Shown: positions 17,598-27,101 of the stretch, piece after piece
Layout of the letters: each line of letters starts with the position of its first letter
Position numbering within the stretch: position 1 is the first letter of the stretch
DNA from: Luteimonas huabeiensis HB2
GTDB taxonomy: Bacteria > Pseudomonadota > Gammaproteobacteria > Xanthomonadales > Xanthomonadaceae
NCBI RefSeq assembly: GCF_000559025.1
Contig: NZ_JAAN01000020.1
Coordinates: 49,769-113,768, forward strand
Direction of reading: 5' to 3'
DNA: 64,000 nucleotides
Program-made: the position numbers and the translations under genes
Notes under the pieces: model-generated
The model's database searches: none
What the model was told of the DNA's origin: nothing
The model's input: the letters and a program-made list of their open reading frames with translations, nothing else

Positions 17598-18417
17598 GCC
17601 GCTCGGCCGGGTGCTGCTCGCCGCCGCGGTCGCGGCCGCCGTGCTGGCGGCCGGCTGCTCGCGGCTGACCTTCGTGCGCAAGGACTATTCCCGCGGCAAG
17701 GAAGTGCGGGTGGCGCCAGGCTACGAATTCAAGAGCACGCCGGAGCAGCGCCGGCGCAACGAGGCGGCGGTGCACCTGACCCGCGCCGACCGCGCGCTCG
17801 CGCAGGGCGATGCGGCCGCCGCGGCCGGGCATGCGCGCGACGCGCTGCGCGTGGATCCGGCCTCGGTCGATGCGCTGACCGTGCTCGGGCTGCTGGAGGC
17901 GCGCGCCGGCCGCACGGCCGAGGCGGGCGACTACTACCGCCGGGCCGCCGAGGCCGCGCCGGACAACGCCATCGCGCTCAACAACTACGGCGCCTGGCTG
18001 TGCGCGAGCGGCCGCGCGGCGGAGGCGATGCCGTACTTCGACCGCGTCATCGCCGACCCGCGCCAGGGCAACATCGCCAACGCGCTGGCCAACGCCGGCG
18101 CCTGCGCGCAGGCCGCCGGGCAGCCGGAGCGCGTCGAGCGCGACCTGCGCGCGGCGCTGGAACTGGACCCGGTCAACGTGGTGGCGTTGTCAGCGCTGGC
18201 CGAATACCAGTACCGTAATGGCCGCTACCTGGAGGCGCGGGCGTTCTCGGAGCGCCGGCTCGCCGCGGCCCCGGCCTCCGCCGGCGCGCTTCTACTCGCG
18301 TCACAGATCGAAGACAGACTCGGCGACAGGAACGCCGCCGATCGCTATCGTCAGCGGATGGGAACGGAATTCCCGGGCACGCTGTCCGAACAAGCCGGGG
18401 AAAGCAGTCGACCATGA
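17584..18417 (+). CDS. pilF: Type IV pilus biogenesis/stability lipoprotein
   Basis: Outer-membrane lipoprotein (PilF/PilW family) that helps the PilQ secretin assemble. Lipobox LAAGC puts the lipidated Cys at residue 25, after a hydrophobic signal. Six or so TPR repeats occupy about residues 55-270 ([40 protein letters not shown]). The 277 residues match the family. It overlaps rlmN upstream and rodZ downstream (ATGA). The rest of the pilus genes are elsewhere. Confidence 0.9.
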   Translation: MRRPEPLGRVLLAAAVAAAVLAAGCSRLTFVRKDYSRGKEVRVAPGYEFKSTPEQRRRNEAAVHLTRADRALAQGDAAAAAGHARDALRVDPASVDALTVLGLLEARAGRTAEAGDYYRRAAEAAPDNAIALNNYGAWLCASGRAAEAMPYFDRVIADPRQGNIANALANAGACAQAAGQPERVERDLRAALELDPVNVVALSALAEYQYRNGRYLEARAFSERRLAAAPASAGALLLASQIEDRLGDRNAADRYRQRMGTEFPGTLSEQAGESSRP

Positions 18418-19262
18418 CATCTGCAGCGAATCCAGGCCTGCCCGAAGCCGGGCACGGGGAGCGCCTGCGGGAAGCGCGATCGCGCGCCGGCCTGAGCGTC
18501 GAGCAGGTCGCCGGGCGGATGCGCGTGCCGGTCCGCGTCGTGGAAGCGCTCGAGGCCGACGACTGGGACCGGTTGGGCGCGCCGGTGTTCGTGCGCGGAC
18601 AGATCCGCAGCTACGCGCGCGCGCTCGGGCTCGCCGCCGACGCGCTGCTGCCGGCCGGGGCGAACCAGCCGGTGCAGCCGGCGACCCTGCAGCCCCGGAC
18701 CTACACCTCGCGGCTGCAGCGCTTCGCCGAGCAGGCCTCGCGCCGGCTGGTGTACGCGGTGATCACCGCGGCGATCGCGGTCCCGGTGTGGATGGTGACC
18801 CGCCAGCACGTGGAGGGCGACGCCCGCGCCATCGCCACGCTCGACGTCGACCCGGCCTCGCTGCCCGGCGCCGCGCCGGCGCAGTCGCCGGTACCCGGCG
18901 CCGCCGGGGATCGGCCGGCCGCGCCGGCGCATCCGCAGCGGCCGTTCGTGGCCTCGATGACCCCGCCGATCCAGCGGGCGCCGGCGACGCCGCGCTCGGC
19001 CGAACTCTCCCTGACCGTGTCCGGGGAAAGCTGGGTGCAGGTGATCGCGCCGGACGGCACCGAGATCGAGCAGGCGCTGCTGCGCGCCGGCGAGAGCCGC
19101 CGCTACCCGGCCGGGCAGGTCGGACGCGTCGTGCTGGGCAACGCCGGCGCGGTGGAGGTGCGGCGCGGCGACGAGGTGCAGGACATCGCGCCCTTCATGC
19201 GCGCGAACGTGGCGCGCTTTGCGGTATCCTCTGACGGCTCGCTCGCTCCGCTTTCGGAGTGA
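18414..19262 (+). CDS. rodZ: Cytoskeletal membrane protein RodZ-like
   Basis: Bitopic inner-membrane protein expected to link MreB to cell-wall synthesis. It has an N-terminal Xre-like HTH (about 12-70, LREARSRAGLSVEQVAGRMR), one membrane helix (LVYAVITAAIAVPVWMV, about 113-130), a Pro/Ala-rich linker, and a C-terminal DUF4115 domain (ELSLTVSGESWVQVIAPDG, from about 198). At 282 residues it is of normal size for xanthomonads. It overlaps the pilF stop by ATGA. Confidence 0.88.
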   Translation: MTSAANPGLPEAGHGERLREARSRAGLSVEQVAGRMRVPVRVVEALEADDWDRLGAPVFVRGQIRSYARALGLAADALLPAGANQPVQPATLQPRTYTSRLQRFAEQASRRLVYAVITAAIAVPVWMVTRQHVEGDARAIATLDVDPASLPGAAPAQSPVPGAAGDRPAAPAHPQRPFVASMTPPIQRAPATPRSAELSLTVSGESWVQVIAPDGTEIEQALLRAGESRRYPAGQVGRVVLGNAGAVEVRRGDEVQDIAPFMRANVARFAVSSDGSLAPLSE

Positions 19263-19367
19263 GCAACGGCGCGCCCGCCGCGGCGCGCCCGCACGGCCAG
19301 CCGACCCGGCCCCGGGTCCCCGAGAAGAACAACAGCCCGCGGCCCGCACCGCGCGGCGAGAGACAGC

Positions 19368-20000
19368 ATGGCGATCGACGATCTTCCAGACGAGCACGAA
19401 CAGGGCGAACGCGTCCGCAACTGGCTGCGGCAGAACGGCCTCGGCATCCTGGCCGGGATCGCGATCGCGCTGGGCCTGGTCGGCGGCTGGCGCTGGTGGC
19501 AGGCGCGGGAGCATGCCCAGCGCGTCGAGGCCGGCGTCGCGTACCAGCGCCTGCTGAACGACCTCGCCAGCGGCGACCTGGACGACGCCAAGGCCCAGGT
19601 AGCGGCGATGCGCGGCACCGGCTACGGCGAGCTCGCGGTGCTGGACCTGGCCCGCGCCCAGCTCGACGCCGGCGATCTCGACGGCGCCATCCAGACCCTG
19701 CAATCCGGCGATGCCGGCGATCCGGCGCTGGAACCGATCCGGCGGCAGCGCCTGGGGCAACTGCTGATCGAGGCCGGTCGGGCCGAGGAAGCGGTGTCCC
19801 TGCTCGCCGACGCGCAGGACGCCGCCGGCCTGGAGACGCTGGGCGACGCCTACGTGGCCCTGGAGCGCGATGCCGAGGCGCGCGAGGCCTACGCCCGGGC
19901 GATGGCGCGGGCCGACGTCGCCGCGCCCGGCCGCGGCCTGATCGAACTCAAGCTCGCCGACGTCGGCGGCGAACCGCCCCAGAACGAGGTCACCCGATGA
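19368..20000 (+). CDS. yfgM: YfgM-family TPR membrane protein
   Basis: Inner-membrane protein with its bulk in the periplasm; in E. coli YfgM works with PpiD near the Sec translocon. The 210 residues have one membrane helix (GLGILAGIAIALGLVGGWRWW, about 22-42) and a TPR-like helical domain. It is directly upstream of bamB with an ATGA overlap, the usual order. It is 105 bases from rodZ. Confidence 0.88.
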   Translation: MAIDDLPDEHEQGERVRNWLRQNGLGILAGIAIALGLVGGWRWWQAREHAQRVEAGVAYQRLLNDLASGDLDDAKAQVAAMRGTGYGELAVLDLARAQLDAGDLDGAIQTLQSGDAGDPALEPIRRQRLGQLLIEAGRAEEAVSLLADAQDAAGLETLGDAYVALERDAEAREAYARAMARADVAAPGRGLIELKLADVGGEPPQNEVTR

Positions 20001-21190
20001 AGTCTGCCGAACGCTCCCTCGCGCTGCGCACCGCCGCCCTGCTGCTGTGCGCGGTCGCGCTGGCCGGCTGCAGCACCGTGCGCGGCTGGTTCAGCAAGGA
20101 CGACGACGAGGCGCCCAACACCACCGATCCGGCCGAGCTGGTCGAGTTCACCGCGACCGCGACGCCGACCCGCCTGTGGACGGCCAGCGCCGGCAAGGGC
20201 GAGCGCCGCATCGGCGCGCGCCAGGCGCCGGCGATCGCCGACGGCCGCGTCTACGCCGCCGCGGTCCGGGGCGGCGTGCACGCCTTCGACCTGCAGACCG
20301 GCGCCTCGGTCTGGCGCTACGAGTCCGACCTGCGGCTGTCGGGCGGGCCCGGCGTCGGCGACGGGCTGGTGGTGGTCGGCGGGCTCGACGGCGAGGTGAT
20401 CGCGCTGGATGCCGCCACCGGCGCCGAGCGCTGGCAGGCGAAGGTCGGCAACGAGGTGCTGGCGGCCCCGACCATCGGCCAGGGCGTGGCGATCGTGCGC
20501 TCCAACGACGGCCGCGTCACCGCGTTCGATGCCGCCACCGGCGAGCGCCGCTGGTTCTGGGTGCGCGAGCTGCCCGCGCTGACCGTGCGCGGCCACAGCG
20601 GCGTCGCGCTCGGCCCGGGCTTCGTCTTCGTCGGCAACGACGACGGCACCGTCGCCGCGCTCAGCCTCGCCGACGGCCGCGTGCTGTGGGAGCAGATGGT
20701 CGGCACGCCGGACGGGCGTACCGAACTGGAACGCATGGCCGACGTCGACGGCACGCCGGTGCTCGATGGGGCGGTGCTGTTCGCCTCCAGCTACAAGCGT
20801 CAGACGATGGCCATCGAGGCGCCCAGCGGCCGCCCGATCTGGGCCAGCGACCGCGGCGGCGTCGGCCGCCTCGGCCTGGCGCCGACGCTGCTGACCGTCT
20901 CCGACCCTAACGGCACCGTGTGGGGCCTGGACAAGCGCAGCGGCACCGCGATGTGGCAGCAGGACGCGCTGGCGCGGCGCAATCTCACCGCCGCCGCGAT
21001 CCACGGCGACTACGCCGTCGTGGGCGACTACGAGGGCTACCTGCACTGGCTGCGCCTGGACAACGGCCAGTTCGCCGCCCGCGCCCGCGCCGGCCGCAAG
21101 GCGCTGCTGGGCACGCCCGCGGTCGGCGACGGCGTGCTGGTGGTGCAGAACGTCGAAGGCGACCTGAGCGCCTGGCGCATCGGCCAGTAG
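19997..21190 (+). CDS. bamB: Outer-membrane assembly lipoprotein BamB
   Basis: Beta-propeller lipoprotein of the BAM complex that inserts beta-barrel proteins. Lipobox LAGC places the lipidated Cys at residue 25. The rest shows recurring PQQ/WD-like blades (GERRWFW, GRVLWEQM, GRPIWASD). It is 397 residues long from the ATG at 19997, which overlaps the yfgM stop; a longer open frame from 19259 runs through yfgM and is not used. The BAM lipoprotein next to der is a conserved arrangement. Confidence 0.94.
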   Translation: MKSAERSLALRTAALLLCAVALAGCSTVRGWFSKDDDEAPNTTDPAELVEFTATATPTRLWTASAGKGERRIGARQAPAIADGRVYAAAVRGGVHAFDLQTGASVWRYESDLRLSGGPGVGDGLVVVGGLDGEVIALDAATGAERWQAKVGNEVLAAPTIGQGVAIVRSNDGRVTAFDAATGERRWFWVRELPALTVRGHSGVALGPGFVFVGNDDGTVAALSLADGRVLWEQMVGTPDGRTELERMADVDGTPVLDGAVLFASSYKRQTMAIEAPSGRPIWASDRGGVGRLGLAPTLLTVSDPNGTVWGLDKRSGTAMWQQDALARRNLTAAAIHGDYAVVGDYEGYLHWLRLDNGQFAARARAGRKALLGTPAVGDGVLVVQNVEGDLSAWRIGQ

Positions 21191-21201
21191 CCTGCTGCGC
21201 C

Positions 21202-21232
21202 GCGGCCCGGGCGCTCGCAACGCCCCGGCCGC
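21202..21232 (+). terminator. GC hairpin after bamB
   Basis: Near-perfect 12-bp inverted repeat (GCGGCC-CGGGCG against CGCCCC-GGCCGC, one mismatch, 7-base loop) just past the bamB stop. There is no T-run, so termination is only possible. Confidence 0.35.
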
Positions 21233-21290
21233 CGCCCGGCGGCAAGCCGGGCCCGCGGGCCGTCCGCGCGCCGGCGGCGGTCGCACCGTC

Positions 21291-21296
21291 TAGGAT
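21291..21296 (+). promoter_or_regulatory. -10-like element before der
   Basis: TAGGAT, 72 bases before the der ATG, similar to the TAGAAT elements before cmk and ndk. No clear -35 is seen. Confidence 0.35.
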
Positions 21297-21368
21297 GTAC
21301 CCGGCCGCGCACGTCGCGGCCGCGGCCGTGCCCGGCCATTCCCGCTCCGTTTCGCAAGGCCATCGCCC

Positions 21369-22769
21369 ATGTTGCCCCTCGTCGCCCTGGTGGGCCGCCC
21401 GAACGTCGGCAAGTCGACGCTCTTCAACGCGCTGACCCGCACCCGCGACGCGCTCGTCCACGACGAGCCCGGGGTGACCCGCGACCGTCACTACGGCATG
21501 TGCCGGCTCGCGCCCGAGCGCCCGTTCGTGCTGGTGGACACCGGCGGCATCGGCGGCGACGAGGCGGGGCTCGCCGGCGCCACCGCGCGCCAGGCCCGTG
21601 CCGCGGCGGAGGAGGCCGACCTGGTGCTGTTCGTGGTCGATGGCCGCGAGGGCGCCTCCGCGCTCGACGACGACCTCATGCAATGGCTGCGGCGCCACGA
21701 CCGGCCCACGCTGCTGGTGGTCAACAAGACCGACGGCATCGACGCCCGCGCGGCGATGGCCGAGTTCGCCCGCTACGGCTTCGACGACGCGGTGGCGATC
21801 TCCTCCTCGCACCGGGTCGGGCTCGACGACCTGCTCGACGACGTGCTGGCGCGGCTGCCGGCCGAGGGCGAGGGCGAGGCGCCGGACGACGACCCGGAGC
21901 GGATGCGCGTGGCCTTCGTCGGCCGCCCCAACGTCGGCAAGTCGACCCTGGTCAACCGCCTGCTCGGCGAGGAGCGCATGATCGCCTCCGAGGTGCCCGG
22001 CACCACCCGCGATTCGATCTCGGTCGATCTCGAGCGCGACGGCCGCCGCTACCGCCTGATCGACACCGCCGGCATCCGCCGCAAGGGCCGGGTGGAGGAG
22101 GCGGTGGAGAAGTTCTCGGTGGTCAAGACGCTGCAGGCCATCGAGCAGTGCCAGGTGGCGGTGGTGCTGCTCGACGCCAGCGAGGGCGTGACCGACCAGG
22201 ACGCGAGCGTGCTCGGCGCGGTGCTCGACGCCGGCCGCGCGCTGGTGGTCGCGGTCAACAAGTGGGACGGCCTGAGCGCCTACCAGCGCGAGCAGGTCGA
22301 AGCGCTGCTGTCGCGCAAGCTGGCCTTCGTGCCCTGGGCCGAGGCCGTGCGCATCAGCGCGATGCACGGCTCCGGCCTGCGCGAGCTGTTCCGCGCGATC
22401 CACCGCGCGCACCTGTCCGCGACCCGCGAGCTCGGCACCTCCGAGGTGACCCGCGCGCTCGAGGCCGCCTATGCCGCCAACCCGCCGCCGACGGTGCGCG
22501 GGCACGTCGCCAAGCTGCGCTTCGCCCATCCCGGCGGCACCAACCCGCCGACGGTGGTGGTGCACGGCACCCGCCTGCGGACCCTGCCGCAGAGCTACCA
22601 CCGCTACCTCGAGAACTTCTTCCGCAAGCGCTTCCGGCTGGTGGGCACGCCGGTGCGCTTCGTCTTCAAGGAAGGCGACAACCCCTACAAGGACCGCAAG
22701 AACGAGCTGACCGAGCGCCAGGTGGCGCGCAAGCGGCGGCTGATCCGGCACGTCAAGCGCGGCAAGTGA
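21369..22769 (+). CDS. der: Ribosome-assembly GTPase Der (EngA)
   Basis: Essential double-GTPase that matures the 50S subunit. The two G domains each show GRPNVGKST (about residues 8-16 and 181-189), DTxG switch motifs (DTGGIGGD and DTAGIRRKG), and NKTD / NKWD specificity motifs. The C-terminal KH-like domain ends in a basic tail ([17 protein letters not shown]). It is 466 residues long, normal. Its stop overlaps the mobA GTG (GTGA). Confidence 0.98.
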   Translation: MLPLVALVGRPNVGKSTLFNALTRTRDALVHDEPGVTRDRHYGMCRLAPERPFVLVDTGGIGGDEAGLAGATARQARAAAEEADLVLFVVDGREGASALDDDLMQWLRRHDRPTLLVVNKTDGIDARAAMAEFARYGFDDAVAISSSHRVGLDDLLDDVLARLPAEGEGEAPDDDPERMRVAFVGRPNVGKSTLVNRLLGEERMIASEVPGTTRDSISVDLERDGRRYRLIDTAGIRRKGRVEEAVEKFSVVKTLQAIEQCQVAVVLLDASEGVTDQDASVLGAVLDAGRALVVAVNKWDGLSAYQREQVEALLSRKLAFVPWAEAVRISAMHGSGLRELFRAIHRAHLSATRELGTSEVTRALEAAYAANPPPTVRGHVAKLRFAHPGGTNPPTVVVHGTRLRTLPQSYHRYLENFFRKRFRLVGTPVRFVFKEGDNPYKDRKNELTERQVARKRRLIRHVKRGK

Positions 22770-23353
22770 GCGCGCGCGCGCCCGCGCAGGTCACGCTCGG
22801 CATCCTCGCCGGCGGCCGCGCCACCCGGCTGGGCGGGCGCGACAAGGCCTGGCTGCGGCGCGACGGCCGCGCGCAGGTGGAGCACGTGGTCGCGGCGCTG
22901 GGGCCGCTGGCGTCGCGGGTGCTGGTCAGCGCCAACCGCGAGCCGGCGCGCTACGCCGCGATCGGGCTGGAGACGGTGGCCGATGAGGTCCCGGACCGCG
23001 GACCGCTCGGCGGGCTGCACGCGCTGGCCGCGGCCTGTCGCACCCCGTGGCTGCTGACCGCGCCGGTGGACGTCCTGCACCCGGACGCCGCCGCCGCCGC
23101 GCCCCTGCTCGCCGCGCCGGAGCCCGCCTTCGCGGTCGACGAGGACGGCGTGCAGCCGCTGTTCGCCTGCTGGCCCGCGGCCGCGCTCGCCGCCGCGGCC
23201 GCCGAAGCCCTGCGCGAGGACCGCCTCGCGGTGCAGGCGCTGCAGCGCCGGCTCGGCATGCGCGCGCTCGCGCTGGCCGGCCGCCTGGGCAACCTCAACA
23301 CGCCGGCCGACCTCGCCGCGGCCGGCATCGCGACCGATCCGGAGGCCCGATGA
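22766..23353 (+). CDS. mobA: Molybdenum cofactor guanylyltransferase
   Basis: Attaches GMP to molybdopterin to form the MGD cofactor. The 195 residues have the nucleotidyltransferase loop [19 protein letters not shown] at about residues 11-29 and [11 protein letters not shown] near 75. The start is GTG at 22766, overlapping the der stop; it overlaps moeA by ATGA, so der, mobA and moeA are tightly coupled. The genes using the cofactor are not in the window. Confidence 0.92.
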   Translation: MSARAPAQVTLGILAGGRATRLGGRDKAWLRRDGRAQVEHVVAALGPLASRVLVSANREPARYAAIGLETVADEVPDRGPLGGLHALAAACRTPWLLTAPVDVLHPDAAAAAPLLAAPEPAFAVDEDGVQPLFACWPAAALAAAAAEALREDRLAVQALQRRLGMRALALAGRLGNLNTPADLAAAGIATDPEAR

Positions 23354-24576
23354 ACGCCGAGTTCCCCACCCGCATCGCCTACGCCGAGGCCTGCGCGCTG
23401 ATCGACGCCGCGGCCGCGCGCCACCGCACCCCGGTGGAGCGCGTGGCGCTGGCGCGCGCGCACGGCCTGGTCCTGGCCGAGGACGTCCGCGCCGGCCTGC
23501 GCCAGCCGCCGTTCGACAACTCGGCGATGGACGGCTACGCGTTCCGGCACGCCGACCTGGCGCAGGCGCTCGCGCAGGGCCTGCGGCTGGCCGGCGAACA
23601 GTTCGCCGGGCCGGCGCTCGACCTGGCGGTCGCGCCCGGGACCTGCGTGCGCATCACCACCGGCGCGCCGCTGCCGCGCGGCGCCGACAGCGTGGTGATG
23701 AAGGAGAACGCGCGGGAAGCCGACGGCCGGGTCCGCATCCTCGAGCCGCAGGCCGCCGGGCGCCATGTCCGCCGCGCCGGCGAGGACAGCGAGGTCGGCG
23801 ACCTGCTGGCGCAGGCGGGCCAGGTCCTGACCCCGGCCCGGCTGGCGCTGTGCGCCTCGCAGGGACTGGCCGAACTGCCGGTGCGGCGCCGGCCCACGGT
23901 GGCGGTGTTCACTACCGGCGACGAGCTGGCCGAGCCGGGCGCGCCGCTGCGTCCCGGCCAGATCTACAACTCCAACCGCGCGCAGCTGATGGCGCTGCTG
24001 CGCGACGCCGGCCTGGAGCCCACCGCCTGGCCGACGCTGCCCGACGATCCCGGCCAGGTGTACTCGGCGCTGCTGCACGCCGGCCACGCCTTCGACCTCG
24101 TGCTCACCTGCGGCGGCGTTTCCGCGGGGGAGAAGGACCATCTGCCGGCGCTGCTGGCCGAGCGCGGCCGGGTGCTGTTCTGGAAGGCGAGGCTGAAGCC
24201 CGGCATGCCGGTGCTGCTGGCCGAGGGCAGCGCGCTCGGCGACGCCCTGTTCCTGTGCCTGCCCGGCAACCCGGTCTCGGTGCTCGCCACCTGGCTGGCG
24301 CTGGGCCGGCGCCTGGCCGACGGCCTGCAGGGCCGCGCGCCGCGGCCGCGCCGCTACGCGCGGCTGGCGCAGCCCTGGGACAAGCGCCACGAACGGCTGG
24401 AGTTCCTGCGCGGCTCCCTGGAGGAGCGCGGCGACGGCGTGGTGCGGGTGCATCCCAACCCGGCCGACGGCTCGCACCGCATGCGCGCGGCCGCCGACGC
24501 CGACGCGCTGATCCTGCTGGAGGAGGGCGTGCGCGCCTATCCGGCCGACGCGGTGGTGGAGATCCTGGCGTACTGA
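23350..24576 (+). CDS. moeA: Molybdopterin molybdenumtransferase
   Basis: Inserts molybdate into adenylylated molybdopterin. The 408 residues follow MoeA domain order: N-terminal segment with PPFDNSAMDGYA near 55, the central MoCF-binding domain with TTGDEL near 190 and LTCGGVSAGEKD near 254, and the C-terminal beta-barrel (RLEFLRGSL). The ATG overlaps mobA. It is probably transcribed with mobA; moeB follows 88 bases on, behind its own -10-like element. Confidence 0.95.
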   Translation: MNAEFPTRIAYAEACALIDAAAARHRTPVERVALARAHGLVLAEDVRAGLRQPPFDNSAMDGYAFRHADLAQALAQGLRLAGEQFAGPALDLAVAPGTCVRITTGAPLPRGADSVVMKENAREADGRVRILEPQAAGRHVRRAGEDSEVGDLLAQAGQVLTPARLALCASQGLAELPVRRRPTVAVFTTGDELAEPGAPLRPGQIYNSNRAQLMALLRDAGLEPTAWPTLPDDPGQVYSALLHAGHAFDLVLTCGGVSAGEKDHLPALLAERGRVLFWKARLKPGMPVLLAEGSALGDALFLCLPGNPVSVLATWLALGRRLADGLQGRAPRPRRYARLAQPWDKRHERLEFLRGSLEERGDGVVRVHPNPADGSHRMRAAADADALILLEEGVRAYPADAVVEILAY

Positions 24577-24652
24577 AGCCGCGCGCGCTCTCACGGGCGC
24601 GGCCCGGAACGCAGAAACCCGCCACCGGGTCGCCGCCGGCGCGGGCGGGAGC

Positions 24653-24658
24653 GATAAT
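24653..24658 (+). promoter_or_regulatory. -10-like element directly before moeB
   Basis: GATAAT ends six bases before the moeB ATG. Transcription starting the usual distance downstream would begin at or next to the start codon, giving a leaderless message. No good Shine-Dalgarno is present, which fits. The -35 is not recognisable. Confidence 0.45.
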
Positions 24659-24664
24659 GCGCGC

Positions 24665-25801
24665 ATGTCCGTCGATGAAATCACGCCCCGCGAAGCGCTG
24701 CGGCGCCAGCGCGCCGGGGCCCGGCTGATCGACGTGCGCGAGCCTCACGAGCGCGCGGCCGGCATGGCCGAGGGCGCCGACGGCATCGCCCTGGACGAGC
24801 TGGCCGAACGCGCCGGCGAAGCGCTGCCCGATGCCGGCGCCGAGGTGCTGCTGATCTGCCAGACCGGCGGCCGCTCGCTGCGCGCCGCGCAGCTGCTGGC
24901 CGCGCGCGGCTACGCCCGGGTCGCCTCGATCAGTGGCGGCACCTCGCGCTGGCAGGCCGAGGGGCTGCCGATGACCGCGGCGGATGCCGGCTTCGACGCC
25001 GATTTCCACGAACGCTACGACCGCCACCTGCGGCTGCCGGAGATCGGGGCGGCGGGGCAGGCGCGCCTGGCCGCGGCGCGCGTGCTGCTGGTCGGCGCCG
25101 GCGGGCTCGGTTCGCCGGCCGCCTACTACCTGGCCGCGGCCGGCGTGGGCACGCTGCGCCTGGTCGACGACGACGTGGTGGAGCGCAGCAACCTGCAGCG
25201 GCAGATCCTGCACACGGAAGCGCGCATCGGCGTGCCCAAGGTGGCGTCGGCGGCGCAGGCGCTGGCCGCGCTCAACCCGCGCACGCGCGTGGAGACGGTG
25301 GCCGAGCGCGCGACCTCCGCCAACATCGAGGCGCTGCTGGAGGGCGTCAACGTGGCGATCGACGGCGCCGACAACTTTCCCCTGCGCTACCTGCTCAACG
25401 ACGCCTGCGTGAAGCTGGGCAAGCCGCTGATCTATGGCGCCGTGCACCGCTTCGAGGGCCAGAGCAGCGTATTCGACACCGCCGGCCGCCGCGGCGAGGC
25501 GCCGTGCTACCGCTGCCTGTTCCCCGAGCCACCGCCGCCGGAGGCGGCGCCGAACTGCGCCGAGGCCGGCGTGCTCGGCGTGCTGCCAGGCGTGATCGGC
25601 ACGATCCAGGCCACCGAGGCGGTGAAGCTGCTGCTAGGCATCGGCGAGCCGCTGCGCGGGCGCTTGCTGCATTTCGACGCGCTGGGCATGCGCTTCCGGC
25701 AGACGCGGCTGCACGCCGATCCCGACTGCCCGGTCTGCGCGCCGGGCAGAGCGTTCCCGGGCTACATCGACTACGCGGCCTTCTGCGCCGCCAGCGCATA
25801 G
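24665..25801 (+). CDS. moeB: MoeB/ThiF-family adenylyltransferase with N-terminal rhodanese domain
   Basis: E1-like enzyme that adenylates the C-terminus of a ubiquitin-like sulfur carrier (MoaD or ThiS). The first 100 residues are a rhodanese domain with an active-site loop Cys (ICQTGGRS near 62), which could carry the sulfur. The rest is the ThiF domain with GAGGLGSP near 142, ERSNLQRQ near 178 and zinc Cys pairs (CYRC, CPVC). At 378 residues it is larger than E. coli MoeB because of the fusion, a layout known in xanthomonads. It follows moeA. Confidence 0.92.
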   Translation: MSVDEITPREALRRQRAGARLIDVREPHERAAGMAEGADGIALDELAERAGEALPDAGAEVLLICQTGGRSLRAAQLLAARGYARVASISGGTSRWQAEGLPMTAADAGFDADFHERYDRHLRLPEIGAAGQARLAAARVLLVGAGGLGSPAAYYLAAAGVGTLRLVDDDVVERSNLQRQILHTEARIGVPKVASAAQALAALNPRTRVETVAERATSANIEALLEGVNVAIDGADNFPLRYLLNDACVKLGKPLIYGAVHRFEGQSSVFDTAGRRGEAPCYRCLFPEPPPPEAAPNCAEAGVLGVLPGVIGTIQATEAVKLLLGIGEPLRGRLLHFDALGMRFRQTRLHADPDCPVCAPGRAFPGYIDYAAFCAASA

Positions 25802-25956
25802 CGCGATCGCGCCCGGGAGCCGGTCGGCGGAAACGTTCGAGCCGTGCAGCCAGGACGGCTGCCGCCGCTCGCGCTTTTCAGGGGGCATCGACCCGCCGCA
25901 AGCGGTCCCACATCGTTCCTTCTTCCGGAAGCGGGCGCATGCCGTCCCTTTCGGCA

Positions 25957-26048
25957 CCTTCCCCCGCTTGCGGGGGAAGGGAAAAACAGAGTGCTCCCCG
26001 CTTGCGGGGGAAGGGAAAGCAACATGCTCCCCGCTTGCGGGGAAGGAA
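25957..26048. repeat. Cluster of palindromic GC repeats between moeB and the LysR gene
   Basis: Three copies of a palindrome of the type CCCCGCTTGCGGGG, flanked by GGAAGGGAAA. The first copy is a perfect 11-bp stem CCTTCCCCCGC/GCGGGGGAAGG with TT at the centre (25957-25980); the others are at about 25993-26017 and 26027-26048. They lie between convergent genes and may stop transcription from both sides. The same unit and flank (AAGGGAAAAACAGAGTGC) recurs between folD and guaB, so this is a dispersed REP-type family. The 298-base stretch holds no gene. Confidence 0.8.
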
Positions 26049-26099
26049 AAACCAGGATGGGCCCCGCCTGGGCTGTCGCACCCTGAAGGTCGAGACAGC

Positions 26100-26999
26100 C
26101 TAGGGCTCCGCGTGCGGCGCGATCAGCGCCTGCAGCCAGTCGGTAAAGACGCGCAGCAGCCGCGATGCGCGCTGGCGCGCCGGGAACAGCACCGTCGCCG
26201 GCAGGCTGGGCGGCGGATGGGCGGGCAGCACTTCGACCAGGCGGCCGTCGGCGAGCAGGTCGGCGACGTCGTAGCGCGGCACCTGGATCGCGCCGAGGCC
26301 GGCCAGCGCGCAGGCGATGTAGGTCTCGGCGTTGGCGACCGCGATCCGCCCGCGCATCGGCCGTTCGACGGTGCCTCGCGCGGTCCGGAACGCCCAGGGC
26401 TCGGGCCGGCCGGTCGGGGCGTGGCAGAAATGCACCGCCGGCAGTTCGGCCACGCTGTCGAGATCGAGCCCCCCGGAGCACCGCGCCAGCAGCGCGGGCG
26501 CCGCGCAGGTGATCTGGCGCAGGCGGCCCAGCGGCCGCGCGACCAGATCCACGTCGCGCACGGGGCCTACCCGCAGCACGCAGTCGATGCCGTCGCCGAC
26601 CAGGTCGCTGAGCCGGTCGCTGCCGCCGAGGTCCAGGCGCACGTCCGGGTACTCGGCCAGAAAGCCCGGCAGCGCCGGCGCTACCAGCCGCCGCGCCATC
26701 CGCGCCGGCACCTCGACGCGCAGTAGCCCGGCGGGCCGCTCGCCGGCACGGAACATCTGCCCGATGCCGTCGGCCTCGGCCAGCAGCGCCTCGCAGCGCG
26801 TGCGCAACAGTTCGCCGTCGCCGCTCAGCCGCACCCGCCGGGTGCTGCGCAGGAACAACTGCACGCCCAGGTGCGCCTCCAGCTGGCGGATCGCGGCCGA
26901 GACCGAGGAGGGCGCCAGGCCCAGCAGCGCCGCGGCGCGGGTGAACCCGCCGCAATCGGCGACCTGCTGGAAGACCCGGAGGTGGTGCAGGAGATCCAC
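26100..26999 (-). CDS. LysR-family transcriptional regulator
   Basis: Regulator of 299 residues with the N-terminal winged HTH (FQQVADCGGFTRAAALLGLA and SSVSAAIRQLEAHLGVQLF, about residues 10-50) and a LysR substrate domain from about 90. The start codon is GTG at 26999. It is divergent from an SDR gene, so by LysR convention it probably controls that gene; a nested inverted repeat lies in the gap. The effector is unknown. Confidence 0.9.
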   Translation of the reverse strand: MDLLHHLRVFQQVADCGGFTRAAALLGLAPSSVSAAIRQLEAHLGVQLFLRSTRRVRLSGDGELLRTRCEALLAEADGIGQMFRAGERPAGLLRVEVPARMARRLVAPALPGFLAEYPDVRLDLGGSDRLSDLVGDGIDCVLRVGPVRDVDLVARPLGRLRQITCAAPALLARCSGGLDLDSVAELPAVHFCHAPTGRPEPWAFRTARGTVERPMRGRIAVANAETYIACALAGLGAIQVPRYDVADLLADGRLVEVLPAHPPPSLPATVLFPARQRASRLLRVFTDWLQALIAPHAEP

Positions 27000-27014
27000 G
27001 GCGATTGTTCGATG

Positions 27015-27037
27015 AATCCGAATTCAAATTCAGGATT
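27015..27037. promoter_or_regulatory. Nested inverted repeat in the LysR/SDR divergent gap
   Basis: AATCC-GAATT-CA-AATTC-A-GGATT: both arm pairs are exact inverted repeats, one unpaired base apart from perfect symmetry. It is 15 bases upstream of the LysR GTG. This is a good candidate for the LysR binding site. Confidence 0.55.
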
Positions 27038-27101
27038 GCATGTGTGTAATCGTGAAATCGTCGATGGTCAACTGCCCGTTCCCCACCTCAGGAGCGCTTG
27101 C

